Source: Pseudomonas chlororaphis subsp. aurantiaca
Lineage (GTDB): Bacteria > Pseudomonadota > Gammaproteobacteria > Pseudomonadales > Pseudomonadaceae
Reading direction: 5' to 3'
NCBI RefSeq assembly: GCF_013466605.1
Contig: NZ_CP059162.1
Location: 3,162,001 to 3,226,000 of the forward strand
DNA: 64,000 bases
A program made the position numbers and the translations under genes. Positions 32,836 to 41,010 of this stretch are shown here, in pieces. Positions within the stretch are counted from its first letter, which is position 1, and every line of letters starts with the position of its first letter. Under the pieces are notes generated by a model that worked only from the letters and a program-made list of their open reading frames with translations, had not been told where the DNA came from and ran no database searches.

Positions 32836-34032
32836 ATGAATCGAATTCGCCGGGTGCTCGGTCGAAGCAGTTCTTCAACCCATCGACTCGGAGCGCTGTG
32901 CCTCCTGTTGGCGCTGGGCGGTTGTAACGAGAAGGCCGAGCCGGTCGCCGCCGTGGCGCCGGTGGTCGAGGTGACGACCGTGAGCGTGCAGGCGGTGCGT
33001 GAGTGGGACCTGTTCAATGGCCGCATCAGCGCGATCGATGCCGTCGACCTGCGGCCGCGGGTCAGCGGTTATGTCGACCGGGTGGCGTTCCGCGAGGGCG
33101 ACGAGGTGGAAAAGGGCCAGACCCTGTTCGTCATCGACCCGCGTCCGTACCGCGAGGCGCTGGCCAGTGCCCAGGCCCGGCTGGCCCGGGCTCGCGCCAC
33201 GGTGCGCCTGGCTACCGAGCAGGACCGCCGCGGCCAGGCGCTGGTCAAGCAGTCGGCGCTGTCACGGGAGGAGGGCGACATTCGCAGCGCCTCCCTGGCC
33301 CAGGGCATGGCGGATGTGAACGCGGCCGTCGCCGAGGTGGCCACGGCCCAGCTCAACCTCGATTTCACCCAGGTCCGCGCGCCGTTTTCCGGGCGCGTCG
33401 GGCGGGCCATGCTGACCCTCGGCAACCTGGCCCAGGCTGACCAGAGCGTGCTGACCAACATCGTTTCCCAGGACCCGATGTACGTCTATTTCGACGCTGA
33501 CGAGCAGAGCCTGCTGCGCTACACCGAGCTGCTGGGTAAGGGCCAGCGTCCGGGCGTGAGCAATACCGTGCGGGTCGGCCTGGCCAACGATGTCGGGACC
33601 TTCCCCCTGACCGGCACCGTGGACTTCCTGGATAACCAGGTCGACCCGGCCACCGGCACCATCCGCGTGCGCGCGGTGCTGCCCAACCCCGAGCGCCGGC
33701 TGACCGCGGGCCTGTTCGCCCGGGTGCGCCTTGAAGGCGCTAGCGAGACCCGCGCCGTGCTGATCGACGACCGCGCGGTGCAAACCGACCAGGACCGCAA
33801 ATACGTGTACGTCATCGGCCCGCAAAACCAGGCCCTGCGCAAGGACGTTACCCTCGGCCGCCAGCTGGATGGCCTGCGGGTGATCAGTGCCGGGCTGGCG
33901 GCCGGCGACCGGGTGGTGCTGAACGGAGCGCAGAAGATCTTCTACCCGGGCATGGCGGTGGAGCCCAAGGAACTCGCCGCGCCGACGCAGCAGGCCTCGG
34001 CCGCCGCGCCCCAGGCGCCATTGGCGCAATAA
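32836..34032 (+). CDS. RND efflux periplasmic adaptor (membrane-fusion protein, MexE-like lipoprotein)
   Basis: 398 residues from ATG 32836 (GCGGAG upstream; the ORF opens earlier at 32815). The signal is a lipobox ending LALGGC with Cys30 as the lipidated residue. The order is that of the MexE/AcrA family: a lipoyl half (VSGYVDRVAFREGDEVEKGQTLFVIDP), an alpha-hairpin (ALASAQARLARARATVRLATEQ), a second lipoyl half (LDFTQVRAPFSGRVGRAML), then a beta-barrel and a membrane-proximal domain. It couples the inner-membrane pump to an outer-membrane channel. The permease starts 12 bases on; no outer-membrane gene follows. Confidence 0.92.
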   Translation: MNRIRRVLGRSSSSTHRLGALCLLLALGGCNEKAEPVAAVAPVVEVTTVSVQAVREWDLFNGRISAIDAVDLRPRVSGYVDRVAFREGDEVEKGQTLFVIDPRPYREALASAQARLARARATVRLATEQDRRGQALVKQSALSREEGDIRSASLAQGMADVNAAVAEVATAQLNLDFTQVRAPFSGRVGRAMLTLGNLAQADQSVLTNIVSQDPMYVYFDADEQSLLRYTELLGKGQRPGVSNTVRVGLANDVGTFPLTGTVDFLDNQVDPATGTIRVRAVLPNPERRLTAGLFARVRLEGASETRAVLIDDRAVQTDQDRKYVYVIGPQNQALRKDVTLGRQLDGLRVISAGLAAGDRVVLNGAQKIFYPGMAVEPKELAAPTQQASAAAPQAPLAQ

Positions 34033-34044
34033 GGGAGAGCGACC

Positions 34045-37000
34045 ATGGATTTTTCCAAGTTCTTCATCGACCGACCGATCTTCGCCATCGTCCTGTCGAT
34101 CATCATTTTCGCCCTCGGCCTGATCGCCATCCCGGTGCTGCCGTCGGGGGAATACCCCGAGGTGGTGCCGACCAGCGTGGTGGTGCGCGCCACCTACCCG
34201 GGGGCGAACCCCAAGGAGATCGCCGAGTCGGTCGCCGTGCCCCTGGAAGAGGCGATCAACGGCGTCGAAGGGATCATGTACATGAAGTCGGTCGCCGGCT
34301 CCAACGGCAGCCTGGCGGTGAGCATCACCTTCGTCCCCGGCGTCGATCCGGACACCGCCGCGGTGCGTGTGCAGAACCGTGTGAGCCAGGCACTGTCGCG
34401 GCTGCCGGAGGAGGTGCGGCAGTATGGCGTGACCACCCAGAAGCAATCGCCGACGCCGCTGATGTACGTCAGCCTGCTGTCCCCGGACAACAGCTACGAC
34501 TCGCTGTACCTGCGCAACTACCTGACCCTGCACGTCAAGGACGAGCTGTCGCGGCTGTCCGGCATCGGCGATGTCGGGGTCTACGGTTCGGGCGACTATG
34601 CGATGCGCATCTGGATGGACCCCAACAGCCTGTCAGCCCGGGGACTGACCGCGGCCGATGTGGTGAACGCGATCCGCGAGCAGAACGTGCAGGTTTCGGC
34701 CGGCCAGCTGGGCGCCGAGCCTTCGCCGCAAGGCGCCGATTTCCTGGTGTCGATCAGCGTGCGCGGGCGCTTGCGCAGCGAGCAGGAGTTTGCCGATATC
34801 GTCCTCAAGAGCGGGGCGGACGGGCAGTTGGTGAAGCTGTCGGACGTGGCGCGGGTCGAGCTCGGCGCGGGCGACTACACCCTGCGCGCGCGCCTGGATG
34901 ACCGTAACCAGGCGACGGTGGGGATTTTCCTGTCGCCGGGGGCCAACGCCTTGCAGGTCGCCGAGGCGGTCTACGGCAAGCTCGACGAGTTGTCCCAGCG
35001 TTTCCCCGAAGGGGTGGCCTACAAGGCGGTGTGGGACCCGACGGTGTTCGTCCGGGAATCCATCAGCGCGGTGCAGCACACCCTGATGGAGGCGGTGGTG
35101 CTGGTGGTGCTGGTGGTGATCCTGTTCCTGCAGACCTGGCGCGCCTCGATCATCCCGCTGATCGCGGTGCCGGTGTCGGTGATCGGCACCTTCGCCTGGC
35201 TGTATTTGCTGGGCTATTCGATCAACACCCTGACCCTGTTCGGCCTGGTGCTGGCCATCGGCATCGTGGTCGACGACGCGATCGTGGTGGTGGAGAACGT
35301 CGAGCGTTTCATCGAAAAGGGCTATGACCCGCGGGAGGCGGCGCACCGGGCGATGAAGGAGGTATCCGGGCCGATTATCGCCATCGCCCTGGTGCTCTGC
35401 GCGGTGTTCATTCCCATGGCCTTTCTCTCCGGTGTCACCGGCCAGTTCTACAAGCAGTTCGCGGTGACCATCGCGATTTCCACGGTGATCTCGGCGATCA
35501 ACTCCCTGACCCTGTCGCCGGCCCTGGCGGCCAAGCTGTTCAGGCCCCACGGCGCGCCGCAGGACTGGCTGGAGCGGGGCATCCAGAAGGTGTTCGGGGG
35601 CTTTTTCCGCGCCTTCAATCGGATGTTCAAACGCCGCTCCGACGGTTATCACGGCCTGGTGTCCTACTCCCTGGGGCGGCGCGGCTCGGTGTTCTTCCTC
35701 TATGCCTTGCTGCTGATCGGCACGGCCTGGCTGTTCAACCTGGTGCCGGGCGGTTTTATCCCGACCCAGGACAAACTCTACCTGTTCGCCGGCGCCAAGC
35801 TGCCGGAAGGCGCGTCGCTGGCCCGCACCGATGCGGTGACCAGCGAGCTGATCGAGACGGCACTCTCGGTGGAGGGCGTGGATACCGTGCCGGCCTTCAG
35901 CGGCCTGAACGCCTTGCAGTCGGTCAACACGCCGAATGTCATGGCCGCCTACGTCATCCTCAAGCCGTTCGACCAGCGTGAGCGCGGCGCGGTGGAGATC
36001 AGTGCCGAACTCAACGCCAAGCTGTCCAAGGTCCAGGAAGGTTTTGCCTATGCGCTGTTGCCGCCGCCGATCCAGGGGCTGGGTAACGGTTCGGGCTATT
36101 CGCTGTACCTCGAAGACCGCGCCGGCCTCGGCTACGGCGCCTTGCAGAATGCCTTGAGCGCCTTCCGGGCCGCGGTGGCGCAGACCCCGGGCATGACTTA
36201 CCCGGTCAGCTCCTACCAGGCCAACATCCCGCAATTGGAGGTGCAGGTGGACCGGGTCAAGGTCAAGGCGCAAGGGGTGTCCTTGAGCGATGTGTTCAAT
36301 ACCTTGCAGACCTACCTGGGCTCGGTCTACGTCAATGACTTCAACCTGTTCGGCCGGGTCTACCGGGTCATGGCCCAGGCCGACAGTTCCTACCGGCAGA
36401 CCGCCGAGGACATCGCCAACCTGCGGGTGCGCAACGGCCGGGGCGAGATGGTGCCGCTCGGCGCGATGATCACTGTGACGCCCAGCTACGGCCCCGATCC
36501 GGTGGTGCGCTACAACGGCTACCCGGCCGCCGACCTGATCGGCGACTCCGATCCCAAGCAACTGTCGTCGGGCCAGGTGATCGCCAAGCTGGAAGAAATC
36601 GCCGCCCGGGTATTGCCCCGCGGCATCACCCTGGAATGGACCGACCTGAGCTACCAGCAGGTCACCCAAAGCCATGCCGCGGCGGTGGTGTTCCCGCTGG
36701 CGGTGATGCTGGTGTTCCTGGTCCTCGCCGCCCTGTACGAGAGCTGGACGCTGCCCCTGGCGGTGATCCTGATCGTGCCGGTGTGCATGCTCGCGGCCTT
36801 GTCGGGGGTGTGGCTCAGCGGTGGCGACAACAACGTCTTCGTCCAGGTGGGGCTGGTGGTGCTGATGGGCCTGGCCTGCAAGAACGCGATCCTGATCGTC
36901 GAGTTCGCCCGGGAGCTGGAGCTCCAGGGCAAGGGCATCATCGAGGCGGCGCTGGAGGCTTGCCGCCTGCGCCTGCGGCCGATCGTCATGACCTCGGTGG

Positions 37001-37188
37001 CGTTCATTGCCGGCTCCGTGCCGTTGCTGATCGGCAGCGGCGCGGGCAGCGAGATCCGCCGCGCCACTGGCGTCGCGGTGTTCTCCGGCATGCTCGGGGT
37101 GACCCTGTTCGGCCTGTTCCTGACCCCGGTGTTCTACGTCGCCTTGCGCAAGCTGGCAGTGCGCTACGCGCCGGCGGTCACGGCGTAA
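34045..37188 (+). CDS. RND multidrug efflux permease (HAE1 family, MexF-like)
   Basis: 1047 residues with about twelve TM helices and two large periplasmic loops. The N-terminus [20 protein letters not shown] and the proton-relay pair in TM4 ([17 protein letters not shown]) are typical of HAE1 transporters, and the overall length and loops resemble MexF. It follows the adaptor by 12 bases. Under SoxR control it would pump redox-active or toxic aromatic compounds. An outer-membrane partner such as OprN is missing from the operon, so it must borrow one (for instance the OprM-like gene at 56613). Confidence 0.94.
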   Translation: MDFSKFFIDRPIFAIVLSIIIFALGLIAIPVLPSGEYPEVVPTSVVVRATYPGANPKEIAESVAVPLEEAINGVEGIMYMKSVAGSNGSLAVSITFVPGVDPDTAAVRVQNRVSQALSRLPEEVRQYGVTTQKQSPTPLMYVSLLSPDNSYDSLYLRNYLTLHVKDELSRLSGIGDVGVYGSGDYAMRIWMDPNSLSARGLTAADVVNAIREQNVQVSAGQLGAEPSPQGADFLVSISVRGRLRSEQEFADIVLKSGADGQLVKLSDVARVELGAGDYTLRARLDDRNQATVGIFLSPGANALQVAEAVYGKLDELSQRFPEGVAYKAVWDPTVFVRESISAVQHTLMEAVVLVVLVVILFLQTWRASIIPLIAVPVSVIGTFAWLYLLGYSINTLTLFGLVLAIGIVVDDAIVVVENVERFIEKGYDPREAAHRAMKEVSGPIIAIALVLCAVFIPMAFLSGVTGQFYKQFAVTIAISTVISAINSLTLSPALAAKLFRPHGAPQDWLERGIQKVFGGFFRAFNRMFKRRSDGYHGLVSYSLGRRGSVFFLYALLLIGTAWLFNLVPGGFIPTQDKLYLFAGAKLPEGASLARTDAVTSELIETALSVEGVDTVPAFSGLNALQSVNTPNVMAAYVILKPFDQRERGAVEISAELNAKLSKVQEGFAYALLPPPIQGLGNGSGYSLYLEDRAGLGYGALQNALSAFRAAVAQTPGMTYPVSSYQANIPQLEVQVDRVKVKAQGVSLSDVFNTLQTYLGSVYVNDFNLFGRVYRVMAQADSSYRQTAEDIANLRVRNGRGEMVPLGAMITVTPSYGPDPVVRYNGYPAADLIGDSDPKQLSSGQVIAKLEEIAARVLPRGITLEWTDLSYQQVTQSHAAAVVFPLAVMLVFLVLAALYESWTLPLAVILIVPVCMLAALSGVWLSGGDNNVFVQVGLVVLMGLACKNAILIVEFARELELQGKGIIEAALEACRLRLRPIVMTSVAFIAGSVPLLIGSGAGSEIRRATGVAVFSGMLGVTLFGLFLTPVFYVALRKLAVRYAPAVTA

Positions 37189-37193
37189 CAGGT

Positions 37194-37225
37194 GGCCCGG
37201 GGTGTCAAGACGGGCGCCCCGGGCC
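37194..37225 (+). terminator. Probable stem-loop after the MexEF-like operon
   Basis: GGCCCGGGG and CCCCGGGCC form a 9-bp GC-rich stem starting 6 bases after the permease stop. The downstream T content (TGTCATTCTTG) is modest. Position and stem strength support termination. Confidence 0.5.
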
Positions 37226-37280
37226 TGTCATTCTTGACCCCGATCAAGGGCATTTCCCCGCGGGCGTCGTAGCCTGGGAG

Positions 37281-37314
37281 CCACTCCCACTCCCACTCCC
37301 ACTCCCACTCCCAC
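37281..37314. repeat. CCACTC hexanucleotide tandem repeat
   Basis: Five perfect CCACTC units plus a partial sixth end 20 bases before the DUF3079 start. It lies in the 5' untranslated or promoter part, so copy-number change could alter expression of that gene. Confidence 0.85.
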
Positions 37315-37333
37315 CCGCGCCCCGGGGAACGCC

Positions 37334-37549
37334 ATGGCCAAGAACTTTCCCATCAGCCCCAAGCACCCCGAACGCATCTGCTGGGGCTGCGACCGCTACT
37401 GCGCGGCCAATGCCCTGGCCTGCGGCAATGGCGCGGACCGCACCATGCACCCCGCCGAGATGCTCGGCGACGACTGGTATCTGCACGGCGACTGGGGCAT
37501 CGAGCCGCCGATCGCGTCGGACAAGGCGCTGGACGAGGAGCCGGCATAA
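37334..37549 (+). CDS. DUF3079 domain protein (small Cys-rich)
   Basis: 71 residues. The family features are evident: KNFPISPKHPERICWGCDRYC at the start with C-x-x-C-x-x-x-C, then NALACGNGADRTMHPAEMLGDDW. The cysteines probably bind a zinc or iron-sulphur centre. GGGGAA precedes the ATG. The repeat tract (37281-37314) is directly upstream. Function unknown; it is not obviously linked to the pump genes. Confidence 0.85.
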   Translation: MAKNFPISPKHPERICWGCDRYCAANALACGNGADRTMHPAEMLGDDWYLHGDWGIEPPIASDKALDEEPA

Positions 37550-37578
37550 GCCGGCGCCTCGCCGGAAGGCCGGCGCGC

Positions 37579-38349
37579 TCACAGCCCGCTGCGGAGCAGT
37601 TCCAGGAACCGCGGGCTCGCGTCTATCGAATTGTGCCCCGCGCCCGGGACGACCTCGAGCCTGGCCACGCCGGGGGCGAAATGCGCATAGAGCGTCTCGG
37701 TGCTCGAACGCGGGATGACTTCGTCGTGTTCGGCGGCGATCAGCAAAGTCGGCACGGCGATGCGCGGTGCGTATTTCCAGGATTCGAACTTGTCCCGCAG
37801 CAGCCACCTCACCGGAAGAAAGGGAAACTGGCTGGCGGCGAACTCCTGCAGGCTGTGGAACGGCGTGATCAGCACCAGGCGCGATGCCGGACGCTGGCTG
37901 GCCAGGCGCACGGCGACAGCCGCGCCAAGGCTGCGCCCGACCACCACGATACGGGGGTGGGCGGCTTGCACCTTGTCGAACAAGGCCATGGCATCGCGCG
38001 CGATGGCCGCCTCGGAGGGCGATCCGGAACTGCCGCCATAGCCTCGGTAGTGCAGCAGGTAGAGTGCATGCTCGGGAAAGGCCCGGGCAAACTCCGGCAG
38101 GTTGAGGGACACGTCCTCGGCGTTGCCGCCGAAGTAGAGCAACGCCTTCGGGCCGTCGTGGGGCCTCACGGAAACCAGTACCTCGGCGTCGGCGAGCGGC
38201 AGCCTGAGCAGCGTGGCGGGGCTGGCGATGGCGCGGGGCTGGGGGAAGTAGATGAGCGAACGCTGCAACCCCCACGCCGCGACGCAGAGCGCCAGGTACA
38301 AGGCGCCGAGCAATGCCAGGAGCGAAACCATTCGTGACATGTGGCTCAC
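37579..38349 (-). CDS. Alpha/beta hydrolase (YfhR/FrsA-like, membrane-anchored)
   Basis: 256 residues. An N-terminal hydrophobic helix (about residues 8-28) acts as a signal anchor. It is followed by the hydrolase fold with the nucleophile elbow GRSLG (Ser140), the acid in AAEHDEVIP and the catalytic His in GAGHNSID; HYRGYGGS near residues 100-107 is the oxyanion/lid loop. Such inner-membrane or periplasmic hydrolases of the BAAT/bem46-like group are esterases or peptidases of unknown physiological substrate. It is convergent with the DUF3079 gene. Confidence 0.8.
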   Translation of the reverse strand: MSHMSRMVSLLALLGALYLALCVAAWGLQRSLIYFPQPRAIASPATLLRLPLADAEVLVSVRPHDGPKALLYFGGNAEDVSLNLPEFARAFPEHALYLLHYRGYGGSSGSPSEAAIARDAMALFDKVQAAHPRIVVVGRSLGAAVAVRLASQRPASRLVLITPFHSLQEFAASQFPFLPVRWLLRDKFESWKYAPRIAVPTLLIAAEHDEVIPRSSTETLYAHFAPGVARLEVVPGAGHNSIDASPRFLELLRSGL

Positions 38350-38516
38350 CTCCGTTGGGCTACGAAGCGCTGCTGAACGACCGCCGGCGGTCGCTTGCAG
38401 TGCCCCAGGATAGGCTCATATGCCGGCATTGCGCACTCGACCCGGCGCCCGGGGTTTGGCGTCAGCGCCTGCTCCGCTAAGCTCGCGGCATCGCTCACCG
38501 CCAGAAGGATAGTCCC

Positions 38517-38715
38517 ATGCTCCGCATCAGCACCCTCGTCGCCGGCCAGGCGGCAGGTCTCGGCGCAGTGGCTGCGAAGGGCGCCAACGAGCTACGTCAC
38601 CGAGCAGGCGCTGGACGGACTGTTCGCGATGATTGCCAAGCAAGAAGCGAGCATCCGCCAGAACCCGGCCGGCGCCGCCACCAGCCTGGTGCAGAAGGTC
38701 TTCGGCACGCTCTGA
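38517..38715 (+). pseudogene. DUF4197 protein remnant with internal deletion
   Basis: An ATG at 38517 with AAGGA upstream starts [10 protein letters not shown], a signal-like start, in one frame. From about 38595 another frame reads [20 protein letters not shown], ending [14 protein letters not shown], the conserved C-terminus of DUF4197 proteins (normally about 230 residues). Most of the gene between is missing and the two parts are out of frame, so it is a deletion remnant. Confidence 0.6.
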
Positions 38716-38726
38716 GCCTGGCCTGA

Positions 38727-39001
38727 CGGCCCGACAAGCCGGGGTTCTGCCCAGCCAGGAGCAGCGCGAAACGCCAGGACGGCGGCAGACGGCGAGCCGG
38801 GAACTATCGGAAAAGTTCCCCGCTCTTATTAATCAGAGACCCGACGGGTGACATTCGGCCCGACAGGCCGGGGTTCTGCCCAGCCAGGCGCAGCGCGAAA
38901 CGCCAGGACGGCAGCAGACGGCGAGCCAGGAACTATCGGAAAAGTTCCCCGCTCTTAATTAATTAGAGACCTGATCCGACGGGTGACATCCGGCCCGACA
39001 G
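38727..39001. repeat. Two tandem copies of a 129/135-bp repeat with hairpin
   Basis: Copy one (38727-38855) and copy two (38856-38990) are nearly identical; a third copy begins and stops at 38991-39001. Each copy holds GGAACT...AGTTCC, a 6-bp inverted repeat with an 8-base loop, followed by a TTATTAAT-like AT-rich run. Copy two has 6 extra bases near its end. They lie directly before the kinase gene. No known repeat family matches. Confidence 0.8.
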
Positions 39002-39043
39002 TATCGGTGATACCTCAATCAGCGGCTGCGCACGGATTCTTTC

Positions 39044-40633
39044 ATGGACGAACGATTACCCGAGATACCCGGCTACAGCGTGCATAGCCGGCTTGGCCAA
39101 GGCGGGATGGCCGAAGTCTACCTGGCAACCCAGGAGTCGCTGCACCGCAAGGTGGCGGTGAAGGTACTGCTCAACGCCAATGACGAGGCGTTCAGCAAGC
39201 GCTTCATCCGCGAGGGGCATATCGTCGCCTCGTTGCACCACCCCACGATCATCACCATCCACGACATCAACAGACTGGCCGATGGCCGCTACTACCTGGC
39301 CATGGAGTTCGTCGGCGGCGGCGACCTGGCCCGGCACAAGGGCGAGGTGTTCGAGCCGAGGCGCGCCCTGGATATCGTCCGGCAGATCGCCACCGGCCTC
39401 GCCGTGGTGCATGAGCAGGGCCTGATCCACCGCGATATCAAGCCGGCGAACATCCTCTTCCGCAGCGATGGCACGGTGGTGATCACCGATTTCGGCATCG
39501 CCAAGGCGCTGGAGATGGACAGCGAGCTCACCGGGCTCGGCATCGCCGTCGGCAGCCCGGCCTACAGCAGCCCGGAACAGACGCAGTGCCAGCCGCTGGA
39601 TATCCGCACCGACATCTACAGCCTGGGCGTGATCTTCCTGGAGATGCTCATCGGCGCCAATCCGTTCCGCGGCGCCAGCTATACCCAGACCGTGATGAAC
39701 CACGTGCAGATGCCGGCGCCGAGCTTGCCGGCGCACATCAGCCCGTACAAGGCGGTGCTCGAGCGGATGCTGGCGAAGGACCCCAACCAGCGCTTCGCCG
39801 ACTGCCGGGCGCTGCTGCAGGCACTCGATGAGCTGGACCAGCCAGAGCAACCGGATGAACCGGACGAGCCCCGAGAGGTGGAGCTGGAATCTACCCGCTT
39901 CGCGCCGGCCCTGGTCGATCCTGCGCCGCGCCAGGCCGAGCCCGAGCCCGCCCGCCGGCGCAGCCCGAACAGGCGCCTGGCGCTGTGGGCACTCGGCAGC
40001 CTGCTGCTGCTCGGCGCTGCCAGCGGCACCGGCCTGTACCTGCAGCAGCGGATCGAGATCGCCGAGCTGCTGGCACATGGCGAACAGCGCCTGGCGGCGG
40101 GCCAACTGGTCGAGCCGGCGCAGGACAATGCCGAGTATTTCTTCAACCAGGCCTTGCAGCTCGACGAAGCCAGCGCGCAGGCCCGGCAAGGACTGCAACG
40201 GGTAGCCGCGGCGCGGATCGCTGGCTACCGGCAACTGGCCGAGCAGCGCATCGCCGAAGAACACCTGCTGGAGCCCGAGGATGACAGCGCGGTGTTCTAT
40301 TACCGGCAGATACTCGGCCTGGAGCCGGGGAACGCCCAGGCGCTGGCCGGGTTGAACCAGGTGGCGCTGCTCTACGCCGAGATGAGCGAAAGCGCGTATG
40401 CCAAGGGCGATCGCGACCTGGCGCGGGCCTATATCAAGCATGGCCTGGAAGCCCGTCCGGACAGCCCCGAACTACTCGCACTCCGGGACCAGCATGAGCA
40501 GCGCAAACGCAGTGGCCAAGCGCCGCGCCCGTCCGCTGCGCGGCCTTCCCCGCCGCCCTCGGCACCTCAATCGACCGGCGAGCGGGCGGAACAGCCGAAT
40601 GCGGTCAAGCGCCTGTGGAACAGGCTCTTTTGA
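39044..40633 (+). CDS. Eukaryotic-type Ser/Thr protein kinase with a membrane anchor and a helical C-terminal domain
   Basis: 529 residues. The kinase domain (about 10-265) has the Gly loop GQGGMAEVYL (18-27), the ATP Lys at 40, HRDIKPANI (129-137) with Asp131, and DFGIA (149-153); the usual APE is SPE here. An acidic/proline linker (266-305) leads to one TM helix (about 312-333). The C-terminal periplasmic part has three helical repeats resembling TPRs (FFNQALQLDEASAQARQGLQ; FYYRQILGLEPGNAQALAG). Such kinases occur with type VI secretion loci (PpkA, Stk1), but no secretion gene is visible here. It phosphorylates Ser/Thr in the cytoplasm, and the helical domain may sense an envelope signal. 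Confidence 0.88.
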   Translation: MDERLPEIPGYSVHSRLGQGGMAEVYLATQESLHRKVAVKVLLNANDEAFSKRFIREGHIVASLHHPTIITIHDINRLADGRYYLAMEFVGGGDLARHKGEVFEPRRALDIVRQIATGLAVVHEQGLIHRDIKPANILFRSDGTVVITDFGIAKALEMDSELTGLGIAVGSPAYSSPEQTQCQPLDIRTDIYSLGVIFLEMLIGANPFRGASYTQTVMNHVQMPAPSLPAHISPYKAVLERMLAKDPNQRFADCRALLQALDELDQPEQPDEPDEPREVELESTRFAPALVDPAPRQAEPEPARRRSPNRRLALWALGSLLLLGAASGTGLYLQQRIEIAELLAHGEQRLAAGQLVEPAQDNAEYFFNQALQLDEASAQARQGLQRVAAARIAGYRQLAEQRIAEEHLLEPEDDSAVFYYRQILGLEPGNAQALAGLNQVALLYAEMSESAYAKGDRDLARAYIKHGLEARPDSPELLALRDQHEQRKRSGQAPRPSAARPSPPPSAPQSTGERAEQPNAVKRLWNRLF

Positions 40634-41010
40634 TGTGACCAGGGCACGCGGAACCGAGGCCGAGACATAAAAAAGGCTATGTCTCAATCCACAGCCGACT
40701 GAAGAGCTGGATGACTCGCTTTCATGGCGTGGCCACCCGCTATCTCCCAAATGACCTGGGCGGGTGCCGCATGCTGGAACGTTATCAGCAGGGCATTCGA
40801 CCGGTTCACTGCATCCAGGAGGCAGTCGGGCGCACCATGCAACACGCTATTGGGACATAGCCTTATTAGATAGCGGTTTTTCCCCAGAACTCTTGGTCAA
40901 GGGTTTGACCGTACAGCGTCATGGAGCTGCCCTTGGTTGCACCTGTGAAGCCGTATTTATTTGCGCTGTTTGCAGTCGATGCGTGAACCGCACCGGTGAC
41001 GCTATGACCC
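40634..41010. other. Intergenic region holding the IS remnant
   Basis: 377 bases between the kinase gene and the crotonase gene. 40675-40862 is a deleted insertion sequence (separate entry). The rest, 40863-41010, contains no coding text that I recognise. Confidence 0.6.
40675..40862. mobile_element. Internally deleted insertion sequence (IS1595-like), 188 bp
   Basis: Terminal inverted repeats GGCTATGTCTCAAT (40675-40688) and ATTGGGACATAGCC (40849-40862) flank only the last 56 codons of a transposase (40690-40860). These start at HSRLKSWMTRFHGVATRYLP, a C-terminal pattern of IS1595-type transposases; the stop TAG lies inside the right repeat. The element lost its middle and keeps both ends, as a MITE-like derivative. 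No clear target-site duplication is seen. Confidence 0.75.

Noticed and set aside
39044..40633. Type VI secretion cluster next to the kinase
   Set aside because: No Tss, Hcp, VgrG, FHA or phosphatase gene on either side within the window.
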